The translations under genes and the position numbers were made by a program. This document shows positions 17,483 to 28,195 of a stretch of DNA of 64,000 bases, one piece after another. The notes under the pieces were generated by a model. It saw only the letters and a list, made by a program, of their open reading frames with translations. It ran no database searches and had not been told where the DNA came from. The DNA lies in the NCBI GenBank assembly GCA_052139675.1, contig JBKQWE010000134.1, forward strand, positions 1-64,000. The letters are read 5' to 3'. Each line of letters begins with the position of its first letter. Position 1 is the stretch's first letter. The DNA is from JBEKCB01 sp052139675. Lineage in GTDB: Bacteria; Planctomycetota; Brocadiia; CAIUPP01.

Positions 17483-18547
17483 TTAAAAACCGCCCCATTC
17501 GCTCATGAACATCTTGAGCAAAACCAGGATCGGTGACAACATGATAACCGCCGTCACGCCTACGGCCTGAAACGCCAGGATTGCGAAAATCAGGCGGAGG
17601 AAAAACGAAGCCACGTAACCGTAGTCCTCCGCCTGGCGTTGATACAAGCCCTGCGCGATCGGCCACACCTGCCGTTGACCGCCGGACTTGGCGGAGGCGG
17701 TGACCATCCAGTTCAACTCGTCGGGGAAAAACGGCTCCCGCTGCATCGCCTCACCGAGCTTCACTCCCCGGATGATCTCCGCCTGCACATTTCGGCTGGC
17801 TCGCTGCACGCGCGCATTGCCGGAGCTGTCCCCGGCCAACTGCACCGCGGTGGGTTCCGCGATGCCGGCCTCGAACAGCATCCCCGCCGTGCCGCACCAG
17901 CGCGCGACGTGCTGCCGATGGATCACCCGCCCGATGAGGGGAATCTTCATCCGAACGCCGTCCAGCCAGCGATGGCCGGGGAGCCGGCGCGACGGCATGA
18001 GGTAAAGAAGCACGAGCAGGCCCGCCGGAAGGAGCAGCGACAGGACCGCTTCGATCTCGAAAAATAGAAAGACCGGGTTCTCCCAACCGATGCGGAAAGG
18101 AGTCGTGATGTCCAGGTCCTGGATGATCGCCTGCTCGAACGCCGTGAACTGCGGCATGACGTGGACGTTCAGGAAAAGGATCATGGCGAGCGCGGCGAAG
18201 GCGATGATCAGAGGATAGAGGATGGCGTAAGCGATGTGGTACCGCAAAGCCTGTTGGGCGCGCGCATGGTCGGACAGGGAACGCAGCACCTCGGCCAGCC
18301 GGCCGCTGCGCTCGCCCGCCTCGATCGCCTGCGGGACGCCGAGCATGAAAACCCCAGCCTCGTCCGCCGCGGCGGAAAAGCTGAGGCCCCGGCGCAGGGC
18401 CTCGGCCAGCCGCCGGGCGACTTTCCCGCGGCGGCCGCCGGCGCCGCCCAGTTCCTCCAGCGCCTCGGGCAGCGGCCTTCCCCGCGAGACCGCCTGCGCG
18501 GTCTCCATGAACAGCCAGTCCTGATCGGAACTGCGCAGCATGCTCAT
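17483..18547 (-). CDS. GspF-family inner-membrane protein (first of three)
   Basis: 354 residues, shorter than its two neighbours and lacking the N-terminal extension. First T2SF domain: AQAVSRGRPLPEALEELGG...SFSAAADEAGVF...IEAGERSGRLAEVLRSL. Second domain: VARWCGTAGMLFEAGIAEPTAVQLAGDSSGNARVQ. Transmembrane segments lie around residues 112-134, 170-195 and 325-348. It is the most divergent copy, with the second domain's usual conserved residues altered. It is separated from the gspE gene by 148 bases that may hold an internal promoter. Confidence 0.85.
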   Translation of the reverse strand: MSMLRSSDQDWLFMETAQAVSRGRPLPEALEELGGAGGRRGKVARRLAEALRRGLSFSAAADEAGVFMLGVPQAIEAGERSGRLAEVLRSLSDHARAQQALRYHIAYAILYPLIIAFAALAMILFLNVHVMPQFTAFEQAIIQDLDITTPFRIGWENPVFLFFEIEAVLSLLLPAGLLVLLYLMPSRRLPGHRWLDGVRMKIPLIGRVIHRQHVARWCGTAGMLFEAGIAEPTAVQLAGDSSGNARVQRASRNVQAEIIRGVKLGEAMQREPFFPDELNWMVTASAKSGGQRQVWPIAQGLYQRQAEDYGYVASFFLRLIFAILAFQAVGVTAVIMLSPILVLLKMFMSEWGGF

Positions 18548-18622
18548 AGGCCGGCCGTCCTCGTCATGCGGGCGACCACTGGACGATCAGCGACTGTCGA
18601 ATGCCGGTCCGCCTTCGCCAAG

Positions 18623-18651
18623 ATTGTACAGAGGCGGCTTCGATTTGTCTT
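18623..18651 (-). promoter_or_regulatory. Candidate internal promoter before the GspF genes
   Basis: On the minus strand, AAGACA (18651-18646) and TACAAT (18628-18623) are 17 bases apart in the 148-base gap between gspE and the first gspF. The gap is unusual in an operon where most genes overlap. Confidence 0.3.
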
Positions 18652-18695
18652 GCGTTTATCGCTTTTCATTTTGCACTCGCATCGGCGGCATGACC

Positions 18696-19913
18696 TCAGC
18701 CTCCCAGCACCCGGCGGATCTCCGACCGGGAGGTCAGCCCGTCGCGGACCGCCTGCTCGGCGGCCTCGCGCAGGCTCCGCATTCCGGCTGCGACCGCGGC
18801 CTGGATCGCCTCGATGGGAGCCCGTTCGAGGATCTTCTGCCGGAGGTCCCCGCTCATCGTCAGGGCTTCGGCCAGGACCGTCCGCCCGCGGTAGCCGGTC
18901 TGGAAGCAGCTCTCGCAGCCCGCGGGCGTGTACCCGGCGGAGGCAGCGGCCGCGTCGCGCTCGCTGGGAGGCTTTCGACATCCGGCGCAGAGCCGGCGGA
19001 CAAGACGCTGGGCGACGACGAAATGCACCGACGACGCGATCAGGTACGGCTCGGCGCCCATGTCGAGCAGCCGCGCGAAGACCCCCGGCGCGGTCCCGCT
19101 GTGGATGGTGCTCAGGACCAGGTGCCCGGTCAGCCCGGCCTCGGTGGCGATCTCGGCCGTCTCGCGGTCGCGGATCTCGCCCACGACGATCACTTCCGGG
19201 TCCTGCCGCATCAGCGACCGCAGGCAGCGCGCGAAGGTCAGGCCCGACGGCGGATGCACCTGGGTCTGCGAGACGCCCGCCAGCGCGCGCTCCACCGGGT
19301 CCTCCACGCTCACGATGTTCCGCTCGCCCCGGGCCTGCTCCAGGATGAACCGGAGCGCCGCGTAGATGGAGGTGGTCTTGCCGGAGCCGGCGGGGCCGGT
19401 GAAAAGGATCGTCCCGGTCGGCTGGATAAGCTCGTGCTCCAGGGAGAGGCGGAGTTCGTCGAGATAGCCGAGGTCCTCCAGGCGGACGTCCTGCGTCGCC
19501 GGATCGAACAACCGGATGACCACCTTCTCGCCATGGACGGTCGGGAAGGTGGAAGCGCGGAGGTCCGCGGGCGCGCCGACCTTGTCCCGGCTGATCCGGC
19601 CCTCCTGCGGCACGTCCGTCTGGTACGTCAGGAGGTCCGCAAGCACCTTGACGCGCGCGATGACGTTCTGCGCCAGCGCGGTCCGGCTGGCGACGGGCGG
19701 ATGCAGCACCCCGTCCAGCCGGAACCGCACCAGGACTTCTTCGCCGGCGGGCTCGATGTGGATGTCGCTGGCGCCGCGGCGGATGCCTTCGCGGATGACT
19801 TCATCCACCCACTCAACGGCCCCCTCGGACCCTTTGTCGGCGAGCGCCTGGAGACGAGACTTGAAGTCCACTGCCTTCTCCACGGTCTGCGATTCTTTGT
19901 TATGATCGTTCAT
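18696..19913 (-). CDS. Short GspE/PilB-type secretion ATPase
   Basis: 405 residues; ATG 19913 overlaps the upstream permease stop as ATGA. All ATPase motifs are present: Walker A GPAGSGKTT (173-181), Asp box SVEDPVE (202-208), Walker B VIVVGEIRD (241-249) and His box GHLVLSTIHS (263-272). It also has the C-terminal tetracysteine zinc site (C309, C312, C333, C336). It lacks the N-terminal domain of about 150 residues that links canonical GspE to GspL, consistent with the absence of gspL/gspM here. It would power the pseudopilus with one or more of the three GspF proteins. Confidence 0.92.
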   Translation of the reverse strand: MNDHNKESQTVEKAVDFKSRLQALADKGSEGAVEWVDEVIREGIRRGASDIHIEPAGEEVLVRFRLDGVLHPPVASRTALAQNVIARVKVLADLLTYQTDVPQEGRISRDKVGAPADLRASTFPTVHGEKVVIRLFDPATQDVRLEDLGYLDELRLSLEHELIQPTGTILFTGPAGSGKTTSIYAALRFILEQARGERNIVSVEDPVERALAGVSQTQVHPPSGLTFARCLRSLMRQDPEVIVVGEIRDRETAEIATEAGLTGHLVLSTIHSGTAPGVFARLLDMGAEPYLIASSVHFVVAQRLVRRLCAGCRKPPSERDAAAASAGYTPAGCESCFQTGYRGRTVLAEALTMSGDLRQKILERAPIEAIQAAVAAGMRSLREAAEQAVRDGLTSRSEIRRVLGG

Positions 19914-21475
19914 TCCCTGGCTGCCACCTTCGCGATCCGCCGTCCAATCCGCAGGTTCAGTATCGCAGCGATGACGAGCGCAATTGCGCCGCCGGCGAAA
20001 AGAATGACTTCCTCGCCGTCGTTCCCCTGGAACCTGAAGAGAATAAAGAGAAATTGGAAAAGGAAGGTCATCACCATGAGCCCGACGAAACAGATCGCCA
20101 GCGCCGCGGCGATGGCTCCGTGCTTGAGCACCAGTGAAAGATAAACCGCCAGGTGGACGAAAAACACGGCCACGGCAAAGTAAATGAAGTGAATCAGAAA
20201 CCAATCGTTGCCGCTCGGGCCGCCCTGAGCCCCAATGGAGAGGTACGCAGCCAGGAGCGTGTATGTGGCAGAAGGGATGAGGCCCAGCAGGCAACCGGCG
20301 ACTTTGCGGTACGCCAGCGACCGAATGGAAACGGGCAGGAGGACGACGCCCGCGAGCGTCTGCCATTTCATCTCTTCGTTGAAGGCGCGCGACGCGATCC
20401 AGGCCAACTCGATGATCAAGACGGACCCCATAAAATATCTGACGCCGAGGCAATAGTCCTGGATCGTCATGCGGCCGCCATCCCGTACCGCAGCATATAT
20501 CCCGGCCAGGGCCGCGCCGTAGACCACGAACTTGATGAGCACCATCGTCCAGCCGCCGGCGATGAAGTTGAAATCCTTCCACGCGAGCGCGTTCCGCCAG
20601 GCGCGCCCCGGACTGAAGATGCGGAACCGACTCTTGCTCTTCGCCAGGAGTCCCCGCGCCGGAGAGGCTTCCTTCTGCTGCCGCGTGAAGCGGTCGAATC
20701 CCGCCCACGCCGCCAGGAAGAACAGCGCGCCCGCCAGCACGTTGCTCACGACCTGCCAGCCGACCGGGAAGGCGGAGAACCCCGTCCGCGAGATCTCTTC
20801 GGCGCGCGAGAACGGGGACGCATTGCCCGCCCATTCGAAAACAAACGCCAGTGTCCTGTACAAGGCGCTCGACGGGTCCAGCTTCGAGGCATGTGTCAGT
20901 CCGGCGAGCACCGCCTGCCCGATCGGCGGCACGAAAAGGAACCCCGCGAGCAGGATGCCCGCAAGCCACGCGGCGCCTGAGGTCCGGGAGGCGACGACGG
21001 AACAGCATAGCGCCAGGCCGCTGACGAAGACCACGTACGCCAGCAGCGTGGCGTAGGCGGCGACGATCTGGTGCGGGCCTACACCGCCGAGCGTCACGGC
21101 CAGCAGCGTGAACGGAAACTGCACGGCCAGGAGAAGGAGCGCGCCGATCATGCGAGCGGTGGACTTGCCGAGGAGGATCGAGACCGGGTTGAGCCGCGTC
21201 ATCCGCAGCAGCCCCAGCGTCATCTCCTCCTTCTCTTCCGTAATGGCGGAAGCGAAGTAGCTCAAGCCCGCCAGCGTGATGAAGACCAGGTTGATCATGA
21301 CGACGCTCTCGAAAAACATCAGCCCCGGCGCGCTGTAAAACCTGCTTTCGCTCTGGAACACCAGCAGGTAAAAACCGATCACGACCAGCAGCGCGAGCCG
21401 CCCGAGGTAGAGCGTGAGCTGGCGCGATTCCACCCGGAGCGAGCGCGTGAACAGCGCGAGGATCGGCAGGCTCAT
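19910..21475 (-). CDS. ABC-2 type transporter permease
   Basis: 521 residues, about 12 hydrophobic segments, beginning MSLPILALFTRSLRVESRQ. It has the same LAGLSYFASAITEEKEEMTLGLLRMTRL motif as its paralogue at 12094-13641. ATG 21475 overlaps the ATPase stop as ATGA. With the ATPase (21472-22488) and the membrane protein (22490-24241) it forms a three-part ABC-2 exporter or membrane-remodelling system. The substrate is unknown. Confidence 0.9.
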   Translation of the reverse strand: MSLPILALFTRSLRVESRQLTLYLGRLALLVVIGFYLLVFQSESRFYSAPGLMFFESVVMINLVFITLAGLSYFASAITEEKEEMTLGLLRMTRLNPVSILLGKSTARMIGALLLLAVQFPFTLLAVTLGGVGPHQIVAAYATLLAYVVFVSGLALCCSVVASRTSGAAWLAGILLAGFLFVPPIGQAVLAGLTHASKLDPSSALYRTLAFVFEWAGNASPFSRAEEISRTGFSAFPVGWQVVSNVLAGALFFLAAWAGFDRFTRQQKEASPARGLLAKSKSRFRIFSPGRAWRNALAWKDFNFIAGGWTMVLIKFVVYGAALAGIYAAVRDGGRMTIQDYCLGVRYFMGSVLIIELAWIASRAFNEEMKWQTLAGVVLLPVSIRSLAYRKVAGCLLGLIPSATYTLLAAYLSIGAQGGPSGNDWFLIHFIYFAVAVFFVHLAVYLSLVLKHGAIAAALAICFVGLMVMTFLFQFLFILFRFQGNDGEEVILFAGGAIALVIAAILNLRIGRRIAKVAARE

Positions 21476-22488
21476 GTCGGCACCCCCGGTTCCGTCAGGT
21501 CCATGAACGCGCGGTTGAGCTGGCCGGTGTCCTCCTGAAGGGAGGCCAGCTCGGCGCCGCTGGCGATGATCGCCGACAGGACGGCGTTCACCCCGAGCTT
21601 CTCGGCGTCGAAGGTGACGCGGTACGCCGCCTCTTCGTCCATCGGGCTGACGCCGGTCACGCCGTCCAGCTTCCGCAGCATTTCCTCGACGGGCGGGTGC
21701 GCCCGGGCCAGCGCGATGACGTAGCTGTGAATCCGCCCGTCCTGGACGAGCAGCGCGTGCTTCGAGCCGGTGTATTTCACCACGCCCCGGTCAATGATGG
21801 TGAAGCTGTCGCACAGGGTGGCGAGTTCGCTCAGGATGTGCGAGCTGATGAAGATCGTCTTCCCCATCCGCCGAAGTTCCTTGAGGATCTCCATCAGCTC
21901 GATCCGGGCGCGCGGATCCAGGCCGCTGGCCGGCTCGTCGAGGAGCAGGAGTTCCGGGTCGTGCACCAGCACCCGGGCCAGGCTGACGCGCTGCTGCATG
22001 CCGCGGGAGAGCGTCCGGATCAGGTCGTTCTGCCGCCCTTCCATGTCCGTGAGCTTCAGCACGTCGTGGATCACGCGGTCCCGCTCAGCCAGGGGCTGGC
22101 CGTACGCCGCCGCGAAGAAGTCCAGGTACTCGAATATGGTCATCTGGCGGTACATGCTGAAGTGGTCCGGCATGAAGCTGAGCTTCGCGCGCACTGCCTT
22201 GTAGTCGCGGACGGCGTCCAGCCCGAAGAGGCGCGCCTCGCCCGACTTCGGCCTGAGCAGGGTCGCGAGGATTTTCAACATCGTGGTCTTGCCCGCACCG
22301 TTCGGCCCGACGAAGCCGTGGATGGAACGCGGCTCGACCGAGAAGCTGACGCCGGAGAGCGCGCGGTGATTCTTGTACGAGAAATACAGGTCCTTCACCT
22401 CGACGGCCGGCGGCGCAGTTCGGCCCTCGGCGGGGCGAGCGGCGGCGAGTTCATGCGCTGCGGCCGGAACGTCTTTCGACTCGGCCAT
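21472..22488 (-). CDS. ABC transporter ATPase (ABC-2 type)
   Basis: 338 residues with Walker A GPNGAGKTT (61-69), signature LSRGMQQRVSLAR (160-172), Walker B LLLLDEPASGLDP (180-192) and switch His in SSHILSE (217). A Pro/Ala-rich N-terminal extension of about 28 residues precedes the fold. A C-terminal domain of about 90 residues resembles the regulatory tail of exporters such as CcmA/NatA-like ATPases. It lies one base downstream of the membrane protein gene and overlaps the permease. Confidence 0.93.
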   Translation of the reverse strand: MAESKDVPAAAHELAAARPAEGRTAPPAVEVKDLYFSYKNHRALSGVSFSVEPRSIHGFVGPNGAGKTTMLKILATLLRPKSGEARLFGLDAVRDYKAVRAKLSFMPDHFSMYRQMTIFEYLDFFAAAYGQPLAERDRVIHDVLKLTDMEGRQNDLIRTLSRGMQQRVSLARVLVHDPELLLLDEPASGLDPRARIELMEILKELRRMGKTIFISSHILSELATLCDSFTIIDRGVVKYTGSKHALLVQDGRIHSYVIALARAHPPVEEMLRKLDGVTGVSPMDEEAAYRVTFDAEKLGVNAVLSAIIASGAELASLQEDTGQLNRAFMDLTEPGVPT

Positions 22489-22489
22489 G

Positions 22490-24241
22490 TCAGGTCTCCG
22501 GCTTGTAAAAAGTGAAATGGTAGAGGACGTAACCGTCTTCCCGGCCGAGGCCGGACTGGGTCATCTTCAGGCTGTCCGGCGCGCGGGCGAAGAGGAAAAG
22601 CTGGACCGCGTCGCCCGCCTGCGGCAGCACGACTTCGTGACGAAACACGCCCGCTCCGCCGAGCGCCCTGGCCATGAGCGGGCGAACCATCCTTTTGAAC
22701 CGCTCATCCATTTTCAGGTCTTCGGCATCAATTCGTCCCATCCGCCCGCCGAAATTGAACATCATGAACTGGTCCGGCGGAAAGAACTGCTCGGCAGAGT
22801 AGCGGGCCCCGGCCATCTGAATGCGACTGCTGGCCGCGGCCATCGCGTAGACTGAGCCTCGATAACCCGCCCAGGCTTCGACTATTCCCTTGAGCGGCGC
22901 GCCTTCCACCGCGAACGATTCCAGTTGCTCGCCGCCCTTCCATTCAACCACTTTCAGGCTCAGGTCGGGCCCGGAGAACCTGCCCCGGTGAAAGAGGGCG
23001 CGCGACGAATACAGGGGAATATCCACCCGGAAATTTCCGTTGCGCCCGTTCTGAATCATGCCGTTCACCGCCTCCATTTGCGAGCAGGTCGAGTACAGGT
23101 TCTGCGGGCACGGATGGGTCAGCGTATACCAGGCGCCGTCAATCACGAAGACATTCGTCCACTGGGAGACGTCCCACGCGCCGCCGCCGAGCGGTCGCGC
23201 GTAGGAGAGCGTGTGGACCGCGGTGCTCTCGCCGTAACCGCGCCGTCCCACGACGCTGAACAGCCATCCGAAGACGGCGACCACCGCCAGGCAGAACGCG
23301 ATCGTCCGGCGGTAGTCGCGCCACTTACGGCCCATGATGAAGTTGACCGGCACGAGGAGAACGACATAGGCGAGCAGCAACCCGTAGATGAGCGGCCAGT
23401 TGTGCGTCGGCCGCGTCATGCTCTTCAGGTCGTCGAAGAGAAGGTCCTCCGGGCCTCCCATCATTGCTTTATCGCTTACCTTCAGCTCGGGCATCGGGAA
23501 GCCGTGAGCCGCCAGGAAGCTTTCCCCGATCTCGCGCGCCTCCGCCGCGTGGCGTACGACCAGCCCTGCGCCTACGCGCAGACGTTCGCCCGGCGCATTC
23601 AGCTCGGACATGTCCTCGGGAAAAACCGGATACTTTCCGGTCCCATCCTGGGCCAGGTGAACGATGCCGCCGGCCCTCGCCCAATCCATGAAGGCCTGCC
23701 TGCGCGCCGCCTCCCAGTGCGGGACGTGGTCCAGCACCACGCTATAGAGCGTCTCCGCCGCAGAGACGCACGACGGGAAAAGGTTGTCCGGGAAACGCCT
23801 CAAGCCCGTCCACGCCTGCGACACCGATTCCGGGTCTTGCAGGAAGACGCACGCGGGCGGACCCAGCCGGGGCGCGGGCAGCGCTTCGCGCTCTCCCATC
23901 TTCGGATCCCAGGTCAGCAGCCACGATTCATCCTCCTCGCGGACGTAGACGTGGAACTGGACCCACCTGCCGGTGAAGGGCGCCAGGTAACACGGCTCGA
24001 CGATCTCTTCCCCCACGCGTCCGCCCAGAGCATCGGTCCTGTGGAGCAACAGCGCTCCGTCATAGGCCGATGGCGCAGGGTTCTCCAGGAGGACGGAGAC
24101 CGGATTGAACCGCCCCGGCACCACCTTGCCGTCGAAGCCCCAGAGCGTGTCGCGGACCTCCAGCGCGGCCGCGCTGCAAGCGATGACCAGCGCGGCGGCC
24201 GCGGCAACGACTACCCATCGGATGCGGGGCGCCTGCCTCAT
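22490..24241 (-). CDS. Large signal-peptide membrane protein, partner of the ABC-2 exporter
   Basis: 583 residues: signal peptide (MRQAPRIRWVVVAAAAALVI...AAALEV), extracytoplasmic domain, two transmembrane helices near residues 290-330 (WPLIYGLLLAYVVLLVPVN and TIAFCLAVVAVFGWLFSVVG), then a beta-rich domain. It is a full-length paralogue of the 10363-12060 protein. Part of the first domain (LYSVVLDHVPHWEAARRQAFMDWARAGGIVHL) recalls a glutamine-amidotransferase-like fold as found in DUF4350-type proteins; this is a weak inference. It overlaps the upstream VWA gene by 4 bases. Confidence 0.8.
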   Translation of the reverse strand: MRQAPRIRWVVVAAAAALVIACSAAALEVRDTLWGFDGKVVPGRFNPVSVLLENPAPSAYDGALLLHRTDALGGRVGEEIVEPCYLAPFTGRWVQFHVYVREEDESWLLTWDPKMGEREALPAPRLGPPACVFLQDPESVSQAWTGLRRFPDNLFPSCVSAAETLYSVVLDHVPHWEAARRQAFMDWARAGGIVHLAQDGTGKYPVFPEDMSELNAPGERLRVGAGLVVRHAAEAREIGESFLAAHGFPMPELKVSDKAMMGGPEDLLFDDLKSMTRPTHNWPLIYGLLLAYVVLLVPVNFIMGRKWRDYRRTIAFCLAVVAVFGWLFSVVGRRGYGESTAVHTLSYARPLGGGAWDVSQWTNVFVIDGAWYTLTHPCPQNLYSTCSQMEAVNGMIQNGRNGNFRVDIPLYSSRALFHRGRFSGPDLSLKVVEWKGGEQLESFAVEGAPLKGIVEAWAGYRGSVYAMAAASSRIQMAGARYSAEQFFPPDQFMMFNFGGRMGRIDAEDLKMDERFKRMVRPLMARALGGAGVFRHEVVLPQAGDAVQLFLFARAPDSLKMTQSGLGREDGYVLYHFTFYKPET

Positions 24242-26121
24242 CGTGCTGCCCCTTTGATGCGCCGATTAAAATACCACCACTCCACGAGCAGGACTCCGAA
24301 GGCCAGGAGCGCGGGATACTTCCACAGCGAGCGGTCCGACTTCGTCGCGGTGACCGAGGCCGCGACGGACAGGTTCTCGTTGAACTGGATCTGGTCGGTG
24401 CTCGTGAGCAGGGTCGTGTTCGAACTGAGGAGGCTCGCGCCCAGGCGGGCGCGCTCCGAGCCGCCGTCGAGCACCCGGTAGATGCCGACGCGAGGCGCAG
24501 AGATGCCGGCCAGGTTCCCGGCCGCGTCTGTCTTATCGTCCGCTGAGCTCCCGTCCGGCCCTTTGACGACGTATGTCCGGTCCGGCGACAAGGGAGGCGC
24601 GCGGAGTACGCCTGTCCGCTGCGCCTGCGCTTCCGCCAGGCCCGCGTCGAACAGGGCAAGCCGCACGAGGTTGGAGACCATGATCGGAAACCCCACGCGA
24701 TAGGGCAGCGTGGACCGGTCGGTGTGGAAGAGCAGGTGAAAGCTGGTTTTTTCCCGCGACCGCTTCTCCAGCAGCAGCGGCCCGCCACGGCCGTGCACCA
24801 GGATTTCGTAGCCCAGGTTATCGTAGTCGCTCTCCCGGACGCCGTCGTTCGACTGGACCTGTTCGAGGGTAAGCAGGTCGCTCAGCTCGACGTGCTGGAG
24901 CAACTCCGCGCTGCGCTGCCAATCCACGACCGCGCCTCCCTCCTTGCGCATCGTCAGCAGCCGCCGGAGGTCCTCCGGGATGAGGCCCACGGTGAGCCAG
25001 GTACGCGCCTGGAGACCGAGGTCCTCCGGCCGGTCCGTCACCACGAGATCGAAATTCGTTTCGGCCGTCTCAGCGCCCGTTTGCGGAAACAGCCGGATGC
25101 CGGACACGGCAGACAGCGCGTGGCGATAAGTCGCCAGCGAGACGGGACAATAGACCCACAACGGCCGCACGGCGGGCAGCTCGATGTACGCGACATTATC
25201 GGAGGCCAGGGAGTCGAACCCGTCCGGCCGCAGCCGCACCTGGACCTGGGAGGCCTTCTCGCCGGAGACCCGGAACAGCATGCGCTCGACTTTCCCCTTG
25301 GCCAGGGAAAGCGTTTCCTCCTGCACCACCTTGTCGTCCTGTACGAGTTCGACCGCCGTTGTGCCTTCGGCCTGCGGCGATCCCTCGATGTTGACGAAGA
25401 CATCCCAGTTCCCGTCCTCGGAACGGCGCGCGCTCAGCGCCGTGATGCCGATGTTCGGACCGGCGGGCGGCAGGCGACGATAGCGCAGGGCGAACGAGAG
25501 CTCGAAATGCGTCTGCGCCGGAAAATTCCCGGCCGAGAGGAGCAGGACCTCGTCGAAGGACTCGCTGCGCGCCAGGGCCTGCGTCATCCGCAAGGCGTCC
25601 TCGATGTCGCTGGACACGTCTTCCACCGCGATTCCCGCGAGGGCCTCGCGGAGGACCCGCTTATCGTTGGTGAAGCTCGTGCGCTTCCGGGCCGTGCGGC
25701 TGAAGGAGATGAGGCAAAGCTCCTGGTCCGGGAGCATGCCGTCCACCAGCTTCTCCGCCTCCGCCTTGGCGGCGTCCAGCCGCGAGACGCCGCCCGGCTT
25801 GTCGAGCGCGGCCATGCCGGCGGAGCAGTCAATCAGGATGGGCAGGCGCCGCACGCGGGTGGACTGGCCTCGCCAGAACGGCTGCATCGCCGCCAGCACG
25901 ACCAGCGCCAGGAGAGCGATCTGGAGGAACAGGAGGATATTCCGCTTGAACCTCTGGAACGGCGAGTTGACGCGCTGGTCGGTGAGCGCCTGCCGCCACA
26001 GCACCAGGGAAGGGATTTCCAGTTTCGGCCGCTTCAGCTTCAGAAAATAGAAGGCCACCAATGGCGCAAGGAGCGCGAACAGCCATGCGCCGCTGAGGGC
26101 GTAGAAACCGAAAAAGCTCAT
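24238..26121 (-). CDS. BatA-like membrane protein with von Willebrand factor A domain
   Basis: 627 residues. The BatA N-terminal region is clear: LSGAWLFALLAPLVAFYFLKLKRPKLEIPSLVLW, then FKRNILLFLQIALLALVVLA, two spans around a cytoplasmic loop. A VWA domain follows with a metal site resembling DxSxS (LIDCSAGM, residues about 96-103). The long C-terminal part is extracytoplasmic and ends in one more helix (LWKYPALLAFGVLLVEWWYF). Proteins like this form a unit with MoxR and DUF58, both just upstream, thought to act as a chaperone system for envelope or metal-enzyme complexes. Confidence 0.88.
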   Translation of the reverse strand: MSFFGFYALSGAWLFALLAPLVAFYFLKLKRPKLEIPSLVLWRQALTDQRVNSPFQRFKRNILLFLQIALLALVVLAAMQPFWRGQSTRVRRLPILIDCSAGMAALDKPGGVSRLDAAKAEAEKLVDGMLPDQELCLISFSRTARKRTSFTNDKRVLREALAGIAVEDVSSDIEDALRMTQALARSESFDEVLLLSAGNFPAQTHFELSFALRYRRLPPAGPNIGITALSARRSEDGNWDVFVNIEGSPQAEGTTAVELVQDDKVVQEETLSLAKGKVERMLFRVSGEKASQVQVRLRPDGFDSLASDNVAYIELPAVRPLWVYCPVSLATYRHALSAVSGIRLFPQTGAETAETNFDLVVTDRPEDLGLQARTWLTVGLIPEDLRRLLTMRKEGGAVVDWQRSAELLQHVELSDLLTLEQVQSNDGVRESDYDNLGYEILVHGRGGPLLLEKRSREKTSFHLLFHTDRSTLPYRVGFPIMVSNLVRLALFDAGLAEAQAQRTGVLRAPPLSPDRTYVVKGPDGSSADDKTDAAGNLAGISAPRVGIYRVLDGGSERARLGASLLSSNTTLLTSTDQIQFNENLSVAASVTATKSDRSLWKYPALLAFGVLLVEWWYFNRRIKGAAR

Positions 26122-26176
26122 AGCTCACCCTGATACGGGACCGGCATCCAGTCTCGCCATTTCGCCTTTCGCATGG

Positions 26177-27091
26177 TTACCGGGCCCATCCTTTCCGCCG
26201 GAGCAGGTCGAAGAGCACCCACTCGATGGGGTCCGCCGTGCTGATCGAGAGGAAACGACCCGAGCGTTGCTGGCAGAGCGCGGCCAGGTTGCGCTCGTAG
26301 GCGGTCCGGTGCTCCTGGTAGAGCGGCAGCAGGTCGTCCGCGGCGGACACGTCCAGCGTGGCCGCGGTCTCGGAATCCACGAAGCGCGTGTCGCCGCCGA
26401 CCTCGGGGTCAATCTCCGTGGGGCCGAGGAGCTGCAGGCCGAAGATCTCCAGCCCCGCGGTGAACAGACGGTTCATCGCGCGCCCCAGGTCGCCGAAGGT
26501 CAGGAAGTCCGAGAGCACCACGACCACGCCGCGACCGGTGTGGTGCTTCAAGAGGGATTCCATGGCGACTTCGGGCGGCACGTCGCCGCCTCCCTCGACG
26601 GCTTCCACTGCGGCGAAGAAGCCCTTCGTGCTCGCCCGGCCGCGGCACGGCGCCAGCCTGTGCGGCGGGGCGTCACTCCGCCGGAAGGAATACAGGCTCA
26701 GGCGTTCCGTGCCGTTGAGCGCCATCACCCCGAAGGCCGCGGCGAGTTCCTTGGCCCGGTCCAGCTTCCGCTCGAACATCATCGAGGTGGAGCCGTCCAC
26801 GATCAGAACCACGTGCACCTCTTCCTCCTGGTGGTAAAGCTTCAAGTACGGGCGGTTCAGCCGGGCGAAGATATTCCAGTCCACGAAGCGGACATCGTCG
26901 CCGGGGACGTAGTCCCGGTAGTCGCAGAACTCCGTACTGGCGCCGCTGCGCCCGGCCAGGTGCTCGCCCCGGCTTCGATTCGTGAAGCGGCGGCGGGACT
27001 GGATGCGCATGCGCTCCAGACGCGAAAGCGCCTCGTTGCTCAGGAGAGGCGTCAGTCGCGGCTTCTCAGCGCCCGTCTCCTCGTTCTCCAT
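26177..27091 (-). CDS. DUF58 domain protein with VWA-like fold
   Basis: 304 residues; ATG 27091 has GAGGAATTCAGG before it. The DUF58 hallmark is GEHLAGRSGASTEFCDYRDYVPGDDVRFVDWNIFARL (about residues 42-78), followed by the VWA metal site LIVDGSTSMMF (about residues 95-105). No transmembrane segment is present, so it is cytoplasmic. It stands between MoxR and a BatA-like protein, the usual MoxR-DUF58-BatA order. Confidence 0.93.
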   Translation of the reverse strand: MENEETGAEKPRLTPLLSNEALSRLERMRIQSRRRFTNRSRGEHLAGRSGASTEFCDYRDYVPGDDVRFVDWNIFARLNRPYLKLYHQEEEVHVVLIVDGSTSMMFERKLDRAKELAAAFGVMALNGTERLSLYSFRRSDAPPHRLAPCRGRASTKGFFAAVEAVEGGGDVPPEVAMESLLKHHTGRGVVVVLSDFLTFGDLGRAMNRLFTAGLEIFGLQLLGPTEIDPEVGGDTRFVDSETAATLDVSAADDLLPLYQEHRTAYERNLAALCQQRSGRFLSISTADPIEWVLFDLLRRKGWAR

Positions 27092-27141
27092 CCTGAATTC
27101 CTCGCCCTGCTTTCCCGGTTCAACACCCCGCACTCCGAGGC

Positions 27142-28140
<999 letters not shown>

Positions 28141-28195
28141 GGCCTGCTCTCCTGCGATTGGTGTAGCGCTTCGAAGACAATAACCCACGTGTGGT

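Noticed and set aside
18544..18669. 41-codon minus-strand ORF ending in an ATGA overlap with the first gspF
   Set aside because: Very basic, no ribosome-binding site and no recognisable features; the overlap could be chance.
18696..21008. 770-codon frame extending gspE upstream
   Set aside because: The extra part is out-of-frame sequence of the ABC-2 permease; gspE starts at ATG 19913.
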